DNA from: Apricaphanius iberus
Lineage: Eukaryota > Chordata > Actinopteri > Cyprinodontiformes > Aphaniidae
Assembly: GCA_028564705.1 (NCBI GenBank)
Contig: JAPXFQ010001402.1
Span: 434,001 to 498,000, forward strand
Reading direction: 5' to 3'
Length of the DNA: 64,000 nucleotides
Shown piece after piece: positions 11,173 to 22,640 of the stretch. The position numbers and the translations under genes are program-made. Below the pieces are notes generated by a model. That model worked only from the letters and a program-made list of their open reading frames with translations, did not search any database and was not told the DNA's origin. Positions within the stretch are counted from its first letter, which is position 1. Each line of letters starts with the position of its first letter.

Positions 11173-12321
11173 AACTAATTACATTTACAGTACATAAATT
11201 TGTGCATTTTTCTTAGGAAATTGAAAAGGTGTAACTGTTGTGTATCTGAAAGACTGAAAGAAGTCTACAAGTACAAAACGGCAACAAAAGTTTGCTCTTT
11301 GACTTCCACTTCTCAGTCATAAGATACAAATACTTTTGACCCAAAAATAGCTTCATACCTGAGATTTGTGCTTTCTGTGAGTTTTGTAGCCTACTAGAAC
11401 AATAAATTGTTATGCAGAATGCTGTCTTTGGAACTGCAAAGAAACATTGACCTTCTTGGTCAACTCATTTCTAGCTATGCTTGCAGAAATATTCGACAAT
11501 TATCACAACACTTGATTTATGTTATTGTATCTATGACTTCTCTTTGATCTGAGCAGTTTTTCAGGGAATCAAACTAAAAAGAATCGCTTGCAGATGCTTT
11601 TATCTCTAGCTCCAATCAGCCTTTCATCCATTCAACCATTTTACTAATGTACATTAGTTAAGATTTGAAGGTCTGCTATCACTGAGGCAGGCACTTCATC
11701 AGATCAATTAAATTGACAGGCTTTATGAAAGACAGTGCATGGGCGGGTGTAGGGAATAGTGACATTAGGAGGACAGAAGATGAAGCAAGTAGAAACAGAC
11801 ATAGGAACAGATAATCGCTTAATGAATTTTTGGATGGGGAGACGAAGCAGTGAATGAAAGTAAAGAAGGATAAAGAAAGAGCTAGAGAGATAAAGGGAGC
11901 AGACATTCTGACAATGGATGTGAATTGGGTTAGTTTATTGTTAGTAATTCTCTAAACTTCTGCCTCATTTCACATACAGACTTTCCATTAGAGAGCTTCA
12001 TAAGTCTTTGAATTCATAGGGGTCATTTGTGTTGGTGCTTGGGTCGGTGTTTATTTTCAGAACAGTTCGTAAGCGCTGTACACATGAAACGTTTGAATAA
12101 AAAAACAGGCATAGGCTTCAAGGTTCCTATACAGTCTGGACAAGACCAAAATAGTAAGACATTTAATCAAAGCACATTCTAGGTTTGGATAAGAGTGGAA
12201 AACCAACAACCCTAGCCCCAGCTTATTGCTACGTAACACATGCTCAGTGTTTGCACCTCTAAGTGAGTCCACATGTTTATTTCCTCATTTGCCTCTGAGG
12301 CCCTGAGTTCACCAGTTTGCA
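11173..12321. other. No gene recognised
   Basis: AT-rich unique-looking sequence. Short frames on the minus strand (about 11680-12270) have no motif. It ends at the target duplication of the chromovirus. Confidence 0.55.
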
Positions 12322-12326
12322 CTGTG

Positions 12327-13048
12327 TGTGAGGATTGTGTGTCTGTGTGTGTTTGCCTCGGCTGTTTTCCGTCCAAGTGAAGCAGATTGGTGATTAGGTT
12401 CCTGTCGCTGGTGCCACTCAGCCTGATTGGGGAGGAGCGTTTAAAAGGAGAGTGCCAACCTGGAGCAGACGCCAGATGGTTAATCCACATTGTGTGGTAA
12501 CAAGCCACTTTCTCTGTTTTTCACCTGTTAGTGATTTGCTCTGTGTGAGATCCTTACCTCCTTGCCTTTTCCCTCCAGTCATTCTGTGGTTCCAGATCTG
12601 CTGGTCGGTCTGCAGCCTGGGCGTCTGCTCCTTCCCGGCATGCTGGCTTCCTCGCCATGGTACCTGGCTGAGTTTTAAGCTTCTCCTCTGCCTGTCCACC
12701 CTCTCTCTAGTCCCTGGAGTCAAACACCCTGAGTCGGTTCCTCTTCCACGCACCCATTATCAAATCCCCTCCAATTCCTCCCCAGTAGAATCCGCATCAT
12801 CGACAAGTAAGAACCCACAAACTTCTGTTTTCTCCTCCTGCCAAGTACCATCATAAGATCGCTCACCCCCTTCTCCTGTCTCCAGTGGTTGTCCTCCAAG
12901 TTCCTCGTGATTCCGAGTTTTCTGAGTTCCTGTGTTTCTGGACCCCTCGAGCAAAGAAGGAAAATAAAATATTCTTACAAACTTACCCTCCAGTCTCACT
13001 GAGTCGTTTGTGTGTCTGCACTAGAGTCCAAAAGCTGAAATCATGACA
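12327..13048 (+). repeat. 5' LTR of the chromovirus
   Basis: 722 bp beginning TGTGAGG and ending ATGACA. It is collinear with 17336-18048. It contains a TATA-like box at 12440, the inferred transcript start at 12471 and an AATAAAAT polyadenylation-like site at 12963. Confidence 0.95.
12440..12481 (+). promoter_or_regulatory. LTR promoter and inferred start of R
   Basis: TTTAAAA at 12440-12446 lies 31 bp upstream of GCCAGATGGTT at 12471-12481. The latter is the exact reverse complement of the segment at 13050-13060. In Tf1/Sushi-type elements the first 11 nt of the RNA act as primer, so 12471 is inferred to be the RNA 5' end. The 3' LTR keeps the same 11 nt at 17471-17481. Confidence 0.75.
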
Positions 13049-13996
13049 GAACCATCTGGCCAGCCGGACTCTGCGACACACCTACGCTCAGCTGTTTCGG
13101 AGCATGGCATACTGCTGGGCCGTCATGAGGCTGCTCTCCAACATATGATTCAGCAGCAGACCTCCCTCCTCCAAAGTTTAGATCAATTAAGTAAGCTATT
13201 CAATGATCTTGCCTGCAGGCGAGGAGGCTCCTGCGACCCAAGCCTTCCGCGAAGTCGCATCCCCACCTCCAGAGCCGTTCACGGGTGACTTATCTAAGAG
13301 CGGTGGTTTTCTTCTGCGGTGCACATTAGCCTTCGAGCGAACGCCCCAAACCTTCCGGGAAGACGCTAATAAGATATCGTACATGATTTCCCTCTTCAGA
13401 GGTAAGGCCCTTCAGTGGGCGCAAGCTCTGTTTGATTCTGAGTCCCTAAATAATACACCTACACTCAATTCATTGAGAAATTCAAACAAACCTTCTGCGT
13501 AAAGCGCGGGAAGGAACAATCCGCTAAGCTCCTCTGGAATCTAAGGCAGGGTAATCGTGACGTTGCTGAACTCGCTATTGAGTTCCGCACGCTTGCAGCC
13601 GACTCTGGCTGGAACAGCCCGGCGCTTAAAGCAGCTTTCCTACACTCTTTAGACGAGAAGATCAAAGACGAACTCGCTTACCGAGATGAGCCCGATTTCC
13701 TGGATGAGCTGATAGACCTGGCTATCAAGATCAATAATAGGCTCCGGGATAGATCAAGAGCCAGGTTAACTGCTTCCTCATTCCCTCAAACATTCGCCAC
13801 AGCTGGTCCCGCTCTGTCTATTTCCGCCTCTTCCCCACGTTCACCCTCTCCACAGCCGATGCAGATCGGCAGGGCTCGGCTTTCTCCGGCCGAGCGTCAG
13901 CACCGTATGGAAAGCGGTTGTTGCCTTTATTGCGGCGTTCCCGGGCATTTTATTTCTTCCTGTCCAGTCCGCCCAAAAGATCTGGCCTGCCAGTAA
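13043..13996 (+). pseudogene. gag: Chromovirus gag, two compensating frameshifts
   Basis: Gag forms the RNA-binding particle shell. The start ATG at 13043 lies in the last six bases of the 5' LTR, so the primer-binding site is inside gag. The frame leaves phase 2 near 13200, runs in another phase through a typical capsid-like block (EPFTGDLSKSGGFLL, then SLFRGKALQWA), and returns to the first phase near 13465. It ends at TAA 13994-13996. Near the C-terminus a zinc knuckle of form C-x2-C-x4-H-x4-C is encoded at 13922-13963 (CLYCGVPGHFISSC), which marks this as the nucleocapsid. The two shifts compensate each other. The pol frame lies one base back (-1) relative to the gag end, as in elements using programmed frameshifting. 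Confidence 0.85.
13050..13060 (+). promoter_or_regulatory. Self-priming primer-binding site
   Basis: AACCATCTGGC lies one base (G, 13049) after the LTR end and is the exact reverse complement of GCCAGATGGTT at 12471-12481 in the LTR. No tRNA match is needed. This is the arrangement known from Tf1 and proposed for Sushi-like vertebrate chromoviruses. Confidence 0.8.
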
Positions 13997-16900
13997 ATCT
14001 GGGGATACTGTCGGGCGTTACCTCCCTTAATCAGCCTCGGTTAACATTACCAGCAGTAATTTTAAATCAAAGAGAGCACATTTCCAAACTCCATGCACTA
14101 ATTGACTCAGGGTCAGAACAAAATGTAATAAACCCTGACTTAGTTAAAAAGTTTAACCTTCCGGTGGAAGCGCTTTTAGTTCCCTTAGAAGTTTCAGCCC
14201 TTGATGGTAGCCCTCTGGCTGTTATAACCCAGCGGACCCTACCCCTGAACTTTTTGCTTTCAGGCAATCATCAGGAGCGAACCCAGTTTTATGTTTTCCC
14301 CACCCGGGACGCTCCTTTAGTGCTGGGATACCCATGGTTGGCCACACACAGTCCCATTATTAACTGGACTGAGGCCAGAATTGAGGCCTGAAGCAGCTAC
14401 TGCCATCAACGTTGCCTCCTGTCAGCTGTTCCCCCTGTCTCAGACACCACCCCCTCAGGTCCTGACCATCCAGACATGTCAAAGGTTCCTACAGAGTATC
14501 ACGACCTTTACAAGGTTTTTAGCAAGACCCAGGCTCTCTCTCTCCCTCCTCATAGGCCCTACGATTGTGCCATCGACCTTCTCCCAGGTGCTCCACTGCC
14601 CTCGGGTCGCCTCTTTAACCTGTCAGCCAAGGAGAGAGCAGCTATGGAATCATATATTAACGACTCCCTCGCAGCTGGCATAATTCACCCATCTACTTCC
14701 CCAGTGGGCGCAGGTGTCTTTTTTGTGGAGAAGAAAGACAAGACTTTACGCCCGTGTATAGATTACAGGGGTCTCAACGCCATTACTGTTAAAAATAAGT
14801 ACTCCCTTCCACTTATCAACTCAGCTTTTGAAGCCGTGCAAAGTACCACGGTCTTCACTAAGCTGGATCTACGCAATGCTTACCACCTCGTCAGGATTCG
14901 CAAGGGAGATGAGTGGAAGACCGCTTTTAAGACTCATATCGGGCATTTCGAGTACCTAGTTATGCCCTTCGGCCTCTGCAATGCCCCTGCCGTTTTCCAA
15001 CATCTAGTGAACGATGTCCTCAGAGACTTTCTTAGCATCTTTGTCTTCGTTTACCTAGATGACATCCTCATCTTCTCCAAGGACCTTTCCCAACACCGCC
15101 AGCACGTCCGTAAAGTTATCCAGCGTCTCCTAGAGAACTCACTTTTCGTTAAGGTGGAGAAGTGTGAGTTCCACCTAAATTCTGTCTCCTTTTTTGGATA
15201 TGTCTTCGAGGGTGGACAGGTGAAGACGGATCCAAATAAAATTAGAGCAGTCCAGGAATGGCCAAAACCCACCTCCAGGAAGCAGCTGCAGCGTTTCCCG
15301 GGTTTCGCAAACTTCTATAGAAGGTTCATCCGAGGTTTCAGTACCATTGCTGCCCCCCTGACCGCCCTCACCTCCACAAAACGGACCTTCATCTGGGATC
15401 AGACTGCCGACCAGGCCTTCAATGAGTTGAAGAAGAGGTTTGTTGAAGCTCCTATCCTAATTTACCCAGATGTCGACTCCCAGTTCATCTTGGAGGTGGA
15501 TGCCTCTGACACGGGGGTTGGAGGGGTTCTGTCCCAGCGCTCCTCCACCGACCAAAAGCTCCACCCTTGTGCTTTCTTTTCCAGACGCCTCACCCCAGCA
15601 GAACGAAACTATAACATCGGTGACCGGGAGCTCCTAGCCATTAAACTGGCCCTCGAGGAGTGGCGACACTGGTTGGAGGGCACGGAGCTCCCAGTCATAG
15701 TTTGGACCGATCATAAGAAAAGTCTCTACCTCCAGACGGCAAGACGGCTGAATCCCCGCCAATATCGTTGGTCCCTTTTCTTTTCCCGTTTTAATCTGAA
15801 CATTACATACAAACCCGGCTCCAAGAACACCAAACCCGACACCTTGTCCCGTCAGCACTCCCCAGACACCTTGCCGGAGGTTCCCGACACTATACCTCCT
15901 CCGTCATGCACCATAGGGGCACTCACCTGGGAGCTAGAAGCCCAAATCAAGAAAGCACAAGTCGATGAACCCGATCCTGGTTACGGTCCACCTAATCGCC
16001 TTTATGTCCCCTCCACCATTTGCTCCCGGGCCATCCAGTGGGGCCACGCATCCAAGTTTTCGTGCCATCCTGGCATAAATCGGACCATCGCCCTCCTTCG
16101 CCGCCATCTCTGGTGGCCGGGCCTGAACAAAGATGTCAGGGACTACGTGCGGGCCTGTCCGACATGTAATAAAAGCAAGAGCACTCACCAACCCTCATCC
16201 GGTCTTCTCCAACCCCTTCCAATCCCGGTTCGGCCCTGGTCCCACATAGCAGTCGATTTCATCACCGGACTCCCCAACTCCCGAGGCAAGTCGGTTATCC
16301 TGTCAGTCATCGATCGCTTCTCCAAGGCATGCCACCTCATTGCCCTCTCAAAACTGCCCACCGCAGCCCAGACCGCCAAACTCCTCATCCTCCATGTTTT
16401 TAGGCTCCATGGGATCCCCAGTGAGATCCTTTCTGACAGGGGGCCCCAATTCATATCACAAGTCTGGAAGAACTTCTGTTCATCCCTCGGCGCCCAAGCC
16501 CACCTAACGTCCGGTTTTCACCCCCAAACTAACGGACAATGTGAGCGACTCAACCAGGAGCTTGAGGTGGTGCTCCACTGTGTCTGTGCTACCAACCCCT
16601 CCACCTGGAGCCTACACCTCCCGTGGGTTGGCTACGCTCACAACTCCCATGTCTCAGCAGCCACAGGGATCTCACCCTTCCAAGCCTCCCTCGGCTACCA
16701 ACCATCACTTATTCCCAATTCAGTCCCGGATACAGTACTCCCATTGTCCAGTCACACATCAAGGCCTGTAAAAGGGGTCTGGGAACAAACCAGATCCGCC
16801 CTCCAACCTTCCTCGGCGCTGAATAAGCACTACGCCGATCGACGACGTCTCCCGGCACCCCAGTACACGCCCGGGCAGTTGGTTTGGTTATCTGCAAAGG

Positions 16901-17319
16901 ATTTTTCCCCTCAAAGGTTGCCCCAGGAAATTGGCTCCCCGGTTCCTCTGTCCATATTCCATTGAAAGGGTCATCAGTCCCTCGGCCCTTCCCCCCATAG
17001 ACTTCCAGCCCACATCCGTGTACATCCCACATACCACGTTTCCCAAGTCAGACCGGTTTCCAACAGTCCCCTGTGACCTCCTTTCGAGCCCCCTCCGCCC
17101 GCCCGAGTGATTGATGGGCATCCTGCCTACACTGTACGCCGCATCGTAGACGTGCGTCCTCGGGGCCGTGGCCGGCAATACCTGGTCGATTGGGAGGGGT
17201 ATGGTCCCGAGGAGCGCCGTTGGGTCCCTCGCTCTTTTATTTTGGATCCCTCCCTCATCACCGACTTTGAGAGGTCTTCTGCCTCAAACTCTGGTCGGCC
17301 GCCAGGAGGCGTCCGTTGA
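13918..17319 (+). pseudogene. pol: Chromovirus pol polyprotein, broken
   Basis: Domains in order: aspartic protease (LIDSGSE near 14100), RT with catalytic YLDD at 15052-15063, RNase H ([12 protein letters not shown] near 15490, WTDHK near 15703), integrase zinc finger (CPTC near 16156-16167) and integrase core with Asp at about 16255, Asp at about 16435 and Glu at about 16543. This spacing, 35 residues between the second Asp and the Glu, is the classic D,D-35-E. A TGA at 14389-14391 interrupts the linker between protease and RT, where related elements have Trp. After about 16950 the frame is damaged, then returns in the same phase for the chromodomain. The protein would copy element RNA to DNA and insert it. 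This copy cannot do so unaided. Confidence 0.9.
17107..17319 (+). pseudogene. Chromodomain at the end of pol
   Basis: The segment encodes [10 protein letters not shown]..., [16 protein letters not shown] and a following FILDPSLI helix region. This is the usual chromodomain order of beta strands with aromatic residues (Y, W, Y/W) followed by a helix. In chromoviruses the domain tethers integrase to chromatin marks. It sits directly before the polypurine run at 17318-17332 and is in the same phase as pol. It is cut off from the integrase by the damaged stretch at about 16966-17100. Confidence 0.9.
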
Positions 17320-17335
17320 GGGGGGGGGGGGGTAC

Positions 17336-18048
17336 TGTGAGGATTGTGTGTGTTTGCCTCACCTGTTTTCCGTCCAAGGGAAGCAGATTGGTGATTAGGT
17401 TCCTGCAGCTGGTGCCACTCAGCCTGATTGGGGAGGAGCGTTTAAAAGGAGAGTGCAACCTGGAGCAGACGCCAGATGGTTAACCCACATCGTCTGGTAA
17501 CAAGCCACTTTCTCTGTTTTTCGCCTGTTAGTGATTTGCTCTGTGTGAGATCCTTACCTCCTTGCCTTTTCCCTCCAGTCATTCTGTGGTTCCGGATCTG
17601 CTGGTCGGTCTGCAGCCTGGGCGTCTGCTCCTTCCCGGCATGCTGGCTTCCTCGCCATGGTACCTGGCTGAGTTTTAAGCTTCTCCTCTGCCTGTCAACC
17701 CTCTCTCTGCTCCCTGGAGTCAAACACCCTGAGTCGGTTCCTCTTCCACGCACCCAGGATCAAATCCCCTCCAATTCCTCCCCAGTAGAATCCGCATCAT
17801 CGACAAGTAAGAACCCACAAACTTCTGTTTTCTCCTCCTGCCAAGTACCATCATAAGATCACTCACCCCCTTCTCCTGTCTCCAGTGGTTGTCCTCCAAG
17901 TTCCTTGTGATTCCGAGTTTTCTGAGTTCCTGTGTTTCTGGACCCGTCGAGCAAAGAAGGAAAATAAAATATTCTTACAAACTTACCCTCCAGTCTCACT
18001 GAGTCGTTTGTGTGTCTGCGCAAGAGTCCAAAAGCTAAAATCAAGACA
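17336..18048 (+). repeat. 3' LTR of the chromovirus
   Basis: 713 bp, TGTGAGG...AAGACA. It is followed by the target duplication CTGTG and preceded by a long G run, which is the polypurine tract for second-strand priming. The base change giving AAGACA in place of ATGACA removes the gag start codon in this LTR copy. Confidence 0.95.
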
Positions 18049-18186
18049 CTGTGATTCGGATGTAAAGATGTATGTCTCTGTTGAAAGTAATCTTCAGATT
18101 AATCTTATCTACATTTTCAAGACAATGTTAGAATCAACTATTAAACCAATTCATGTTCTTACTATCCTTTTTAATGTTGCTCTTGG

Positions 18187-18231
18187 GTGTACGTGTGTGT
18201 GTGTCTGCGTGTGTGTGTGTGTGTGTGTGTA
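18187..18231. repeat. (GT)n microsatellite
   Basis: Dinucleotide run interrupted once by CTGC. Confidence 0.95.
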
Positions 18232-18239
18232 TAGTTGAG

Positions 18240-18385
18240 CTGCGGGGAGGGTGATATAAATGCAAAAATTATCTGGGGGTGGGGGGTGGAAGTGTGATTT
18301 TGTGGGGCTATTTTTAATCTGTAAAGCTCTTTGAATTGCAATCTTTGTATGAAAGGTGCTTTATAAATAAAGTTTGACTGATTGA
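18240..18385 (+). mobile_element. LINE 3' end fragment
   Basis: The segment ends GTAAAGCTCTTTGAATTGC, then GGTGCTTTATAAATAAAG and a TGATTGAT tail, a common 3' terminus of fish LINEs and the SINEs that borrow their tails. No coding part is present. Confidence 0.5.
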
Positions 18386-20220
18386 TCATCACTTATATGC
18401 AAAAAAGAATAGAACAGTCACTAGCTATCCCCTGCATATCTGGAAAAAATAACTGCCTGGATGCCAAGACTGTTATAGCTGCTAAGATCCCTCCTTCATA
18501 TTATTTATCTTCAAATAATAAAATTAAACCAAACTTTTGACAGACACTGTAAATATACAGTAATAATTGGCATTTCTACTTTTAGACTCAGGTGATTGGG
18601 GCAATTTGGGGCCCTCCTCCATGAGTTTCCCTAGCCAGCTTCCAACATCACCTGTAGGATGGACCACCACTGCATCCATCATCCTTCCATATCATGCCAC
18701 AGAATGATTTTTGTGAATGCCCCCCCCCAAAAAAAAAAAAATCACTTTACACTTAACTGCTTATTAAACATTTCTACATTTCTTACAGTTTGACCTAAAT
18801 GTTTCTTTCCATCAGCATTGCTCTGTCCTCTATCATCACCATCAACAGCCAAGTGTGACACCTCGGGTAAAATCGGGGTTAATCTGAATTATTCAGGTGA
18901 GACCCATGTTATAATGACCTGAGTTTAAACAAGGCATTAATGAGTAGTCGTCATTACGCAATGACATTACACAGCCTTAACAAGGTCAGCAGAGGGGTTC
19001 TTTGCAAAAGATGCATGAGAAAGTGTCATAATAATGGGGACATGATGGCAAGGTGTCACGACAAGATGTTGGTGTGGTAGGGTGTCCCTTGTAACCTGCA
19101 CTGAGTGTTTATCCCAATTAGATACCTGAGAGACAGAAAGAAAGAGATATAGTGTGTAGAAAAAAACCTGAAGGAGGATAAAAAAGACAGGGCAAAAAGA
19201 AAGAGGGAAAGCCAAATGATGGGAGAAGAAATGGAGGAAAGTTGTAGAGGGAGAAAAAAAATGATAAGGAAAAGGAGAGATTGAAGGGTGAGTGTGTGGT
19301 GATTAGAGTGTGATGGCCTGAGTAAAGTATGGTGTGTACGTGTGTGTGTTCACTTTTCCCGGTCTTTGAATTAATGAGAATATCAGGATGAGAGGAAAGG
19401 GTTATCATGATCTGCATGCAAATAACACCAAACCGACACACTCACACATGCACACATTCTGACATAGATTCAGATTAAAACACAAACACATGCACATATA
19501 TGCACATGGTAACACTCTGGTGTCTCTCTGACATCCCAATCTTATTCTCTTTTGTCTAGTTTCTAGGCATCGGTCTCACACTGTACGGTTGGCAATGGGA
19601 ATCACATCCCATCTGCCTGCAGTGCTACATGACACAATGTCCCTCTTTTCTGAATTGTAATGGGGACTGCTATATATCACTGAGAAGGTGCCAGTCACCT
19701 TGACAAACAGCCTTCAAGCTTTTTTTCTGTTTTTCAAGAAAAGTGAAGGGACCAAACTTTATTGTGAACGCATATCCAGAGTCACATTCACTTAACTGTT
19801 GAGAACAGTTGGCTGATATGACCCAAAAAGATGTTGTAACAAGGAGGTATTATTTAAAGGTTTCTGGCAGGAAATCCAAATTTAGAGGGATGTTTCTGAT
19901 TTTTGGAAGTTTGTTTCTGTGATGTCATCACCAATAATAGTTTCCTTCCCTGTAGCAGAAAAATGTTTTATGTCCTTGAGCTTTTACGACAAGTAATTTT
20001 TGCTACATTGGTGGAGGATTAAAAGCTAAAAGAAGCCATAAGTTAAAATCAGACTCACCCTGTACCTGCACAAATCACATAATCTTACTCTTAGAGGTTT
20101 TTCTAATTGCAGCACTATAAACAGGATAAACAGGAGTGCTGTGCACTCTAGTAGATTGTCCTCTTAAGAAGCATCTAAAGACATTTCTCGGTAACTGTTA
20201 AAATATAGGGAACTCCCTGA
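18386..20220. other. No gene recognised; purine-rich block
   Basis: Unique-looking AT-rich DNA. Positions about 19130-19290 are strongly purine-rich on the plus strand (AGAAAGAAAGAG-type), with a CA/TG-rich patch near 19335-19510. No conserved protein. Confidence 0.5.
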
Positions 20221-20224
20221 CATT

Positions 20225-20765
20225 AGAAAATAACAAAAATAATAGTTAAGTCCACATTAGTAGTGTAGCTACTTTTGGGGCTGTCACTGGGAAACGTGGA
20301 TTTACAACTTTCTCCACAGATTCTTTATTGGATTGAGATCTGGAGACTGGCAAGGCAATTCCAGAAACTTGCAATGCTTTTAACATAGTCACTCCAACGT
20401 TGCCCATATGTTGTTTAGGATCATTGACATGCTAGAAGACCCACCTGTTTTTCATGTTCAATGCTCTTACTGATGGAACAAGGCTTTTGCTCAAAATCTC
20501 ACAATACATGACCCCATTCATCCTTTCCTTAATAAGGAAATAAGAAACGCAGCCCCAAACTATAATGTTTCCAACCCCAGTCGGTATGGAGTTCTTGGGG
20601 TGCAATTGAGCATTCTCTCCCTTTCAAACACAGCAAGTGGCGTTTAAAGAGCTCTATTTTGGTCTCATCTGACCACAAGACATTCTTTCAATGTTCCTCT
20701 AGATTTGCCAGATAGTCAGAAGGTATCTTGCCTGAAGCCCCAGGTCAAGGGAGATTGTCAGTCAT
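20225..20765 (-). mobile_element. Tc1-like transposon remnant, minus strand
   Basis: On the minus strand the segment has the conserved nucleotide blocks of a fish Tc1-like transposase gene. These include GGTCTCATCTGACCACA (plus-strand reading of the DNA-binding/catalytic junction), GGATCATTGACATGCT and TCTTTATTGGATTGAGATCTGGAG, the Ser-Pro-Asp-Leu-Asn-Pro-Ile-Glu region. No frame survives, and TIRs were not found. Confidence 0.75.
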
Positions 20766-21853
20766 CTTTTATTACATTTTCTAATAATTGCTCCAACAGT
20801 TGAATTTTCTCAGCAAGCTGCTTGCTTGTGATTGGTAAATTTTCTATTTGGGAAGACTTAATTGTTTTAATTATTATTTATTTCCAGATATTTAAAATTT
20901 CTTTTTTGTACTCAGTGACTTGTGAAAAGATTATCCTAGGTTTGTAATTTAACTATTCTTTCTAACCATGCAGGGAATGCAAATTTTAAATATTTTAAAA
21001 TTAAACAGATTAAACACAGACTACAAGCAGGTTGTTGCATAGCAGTGATGTAATTTAAATTGTGTGTTAGTGTAGTTAGATTAAAAGTCTGTTAAACATC
21101 CCTGAAGACAACAAAGCATCTCTGAGATGCTCTGATTTCCACTGAGTGAGTAAATTAATGTAATGCATGATATAAATAAGGTCCAGTTTGGAAAACCCGA
21201 ACGTCCCTGCTTGAAATCCTGAAAATGTTTCAGAACTGTCCAAGTGTCCTTTTTTTGGTAATGAAAATATTGTCATCCTAATATAAGTCTGGATTTATTT
21301 AATGTTTTTTTTAACTAATTTTAAAAATGTGTAAATCTGTTATCCCTCCTCTTGATTCCTGCATCATTTTGAAAATAGTCAAATCATTGAATGCTGTAAC
21401 AACAAAAAACATTCTAAGAAAAATGAATGCGTTCAAAAAAAAAAAGACCAGATGAAGTCGATCAAGATCAGCATCAAATTAAAAAGTAAAACCAATTTAA
21501 ACTTGTGTACGTGATGTTTGTTTCATTGGAGATTATTCTAATGGACCTTGCTCAGTTTTCAGATTTTCTCTGACTCTCAGGAAAGATAGCTAGGCCTGCC
21601 AAGGAGACTTTCCATCACAGACCTAAATGAGACGTTCCAGAAAACCACAAATGGGGGGACAATCTTCAACAGGTGCAAGTTTCACCCTACCTGTCCTTCG
21701 GTAGCTATAGAAAGAGAGCTGCTTTCACATATAGTACTTCATCCATTATGCATGACCAATTTGAAGCTATGGAAACTGTAGAAAATACTAGGGAACATCT
21801 GTGTGCATGTTTGTGTATGCTTACCTCACACACACAGGCACACACACGTACAC

Positions 21854-21859
<6 letters not shown>
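20766..21859. other. No gene recognised
   Basis: AT-rich DNA without recognisable coding or repeat signals. A CA/GT-rich stretch leads into a (TA)n run. Confidence 0.5.

Positions 21860-21890
<31 letters not shown>
21860..21890. repeat. (TA)n microsatellite
   Basis: Uninterrupted TA run of about 15 units following a CACACA/TGTG-rich stretch. Confidence 0.95.
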
Positions 21891-21893
<3 letters not shown>

Positions 21894-22640
21894 ACTCATC
21901 AAAAATATAAACGCAACATCTTTGATTCTGCTCCCATTTTTCATGAGATGGACTTAAAGATCAAAAATTCATTCCAGATACACAATATTACGGGGCTGCA
22001 CGGTGGCGCAGTGTTTAGCACTGTTTCCTTGCAGCAACAAGGTTGTGGGTCGTATCCCGGCCTAGGGTCTTTCTGCATGGAGTTTGCATGTTCTCCCCGT
22101 GCACGGGTTCCCTCCGGGTACTCCGGCTCCTCCCACAGTCCAAAAACATGACTGTCAGGTTAATTGATCTCTCTCCAAATTGTCCTTAGGTGTGAGTGTG
22201 GGCATGGTTGTTTGTCCTGTGTGGCCCTGTGATAGACTGGCGACCTGTCCAGGGTGTACCCCGCCTCTCGCCCGTTGACAGTTTGAGATAGGCACCAGCC
22301 CCCCCACGACCCATTAAGGATTAAGCGGTTAAGAAAATGGATGGATGGATACACAATATTACCATTTCTCTCAAACATTGTTCACAAATCAATCTAAATG
22401 TGTGATAGTGAGCATTTCTGCTTTGCTGAGATAATACATCGCACCTCACAGGTGTGCCACATCAAGATGCTGATCTGACATCATGATTAGTACACATGTG
22501 TACCTTATATAGTGTCTTAACTCTTGGTTGTTTGACAAACTTTAATAACTGAAACACTCATGTTCAACTATCTAATTTTACAATAAAATCTACTTCATGC
22601 TAGTCTAATTAAGAGTCAGATAGGGAATTTATGTTTTTTT
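21891..22640. mobile_element. Unclassified DNA-transposon-like repeat, split by a SINE
   Basis: The sequence starting ATAAACGCAACATCTTTG with a following GAGATGGACTTAAAGATC segment, and continuing after the SINE with TCTCAAACATTGTTCACAAATC and CACAGGTGTGCCACATC, looks like a widespread animal non-autonomous transposon that I know by sight but cannot assign to a superfamily. The SINE at 21991-22347 lies inside it. The right limit is approximate. Confidence 0.4.
21991..22347 (+). mobile_element. Full-length tRNA-derived SINE
   Basis: The copy starts GGGGCTGCACGGTGGCGCAG with an A-box-like TGGCGCAGTG and a B-box-like GGGTCGTATCC, so the head is tRNA-derived and a Pol III promoter is expected. 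A conserved body (GTTTGCATGTTCTCCCCGTG, ACTGGCGACCTGTCCAGG) leads to a GGAT-repeat tail. A perfect 14-bp target duplication GATACACAATATTA at 21977-21990 and 22348-22361 brackets it. Related truncated copies lie at 6713, 36540 and 60450. Confidence 0.92.

Larger units (their letters stand above)
12327..18048 (+). mobile_element. Ty3/gypsy chromovirus (Sushi-like), full length
   Basis: A complete LTR retrotransposon of about 5.7 kb: 5' LTR, primer-binding site, gag, pol (protease, RT, RNase H, integrase, chromodomain), polypurine run (17318-17332) and 3' LTR. It is flanked by a perfect 5-bp target duplication CTGTG at 12322-12326 and 18049-18053. The order of domains and the C-terminal chromodomain place it among vertebrate chromoviruses. 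By eye the LTRs differ at about two dozen positions plus small indels, so it is not brand new. Gag frameshifts, a nonsense codon between protease and RT and a damaged stretch after integrase make this copy defective. Confidence 0.95.

Noticed and set aside
12418..12856. ORFs of 111 and 134 codons in the 5' LTR, with near-identical partners at 17442-17856
   Set aside because: They lie wholly within the LTRs and are by-products of the repeat, not genes.
12327..18048. tRNA-primed retrovirus with env
   Set aside because: There is no env frame between integrase and the 3' LTR; a chromodomain is there instead, and the primer site matches the element's own LTR.
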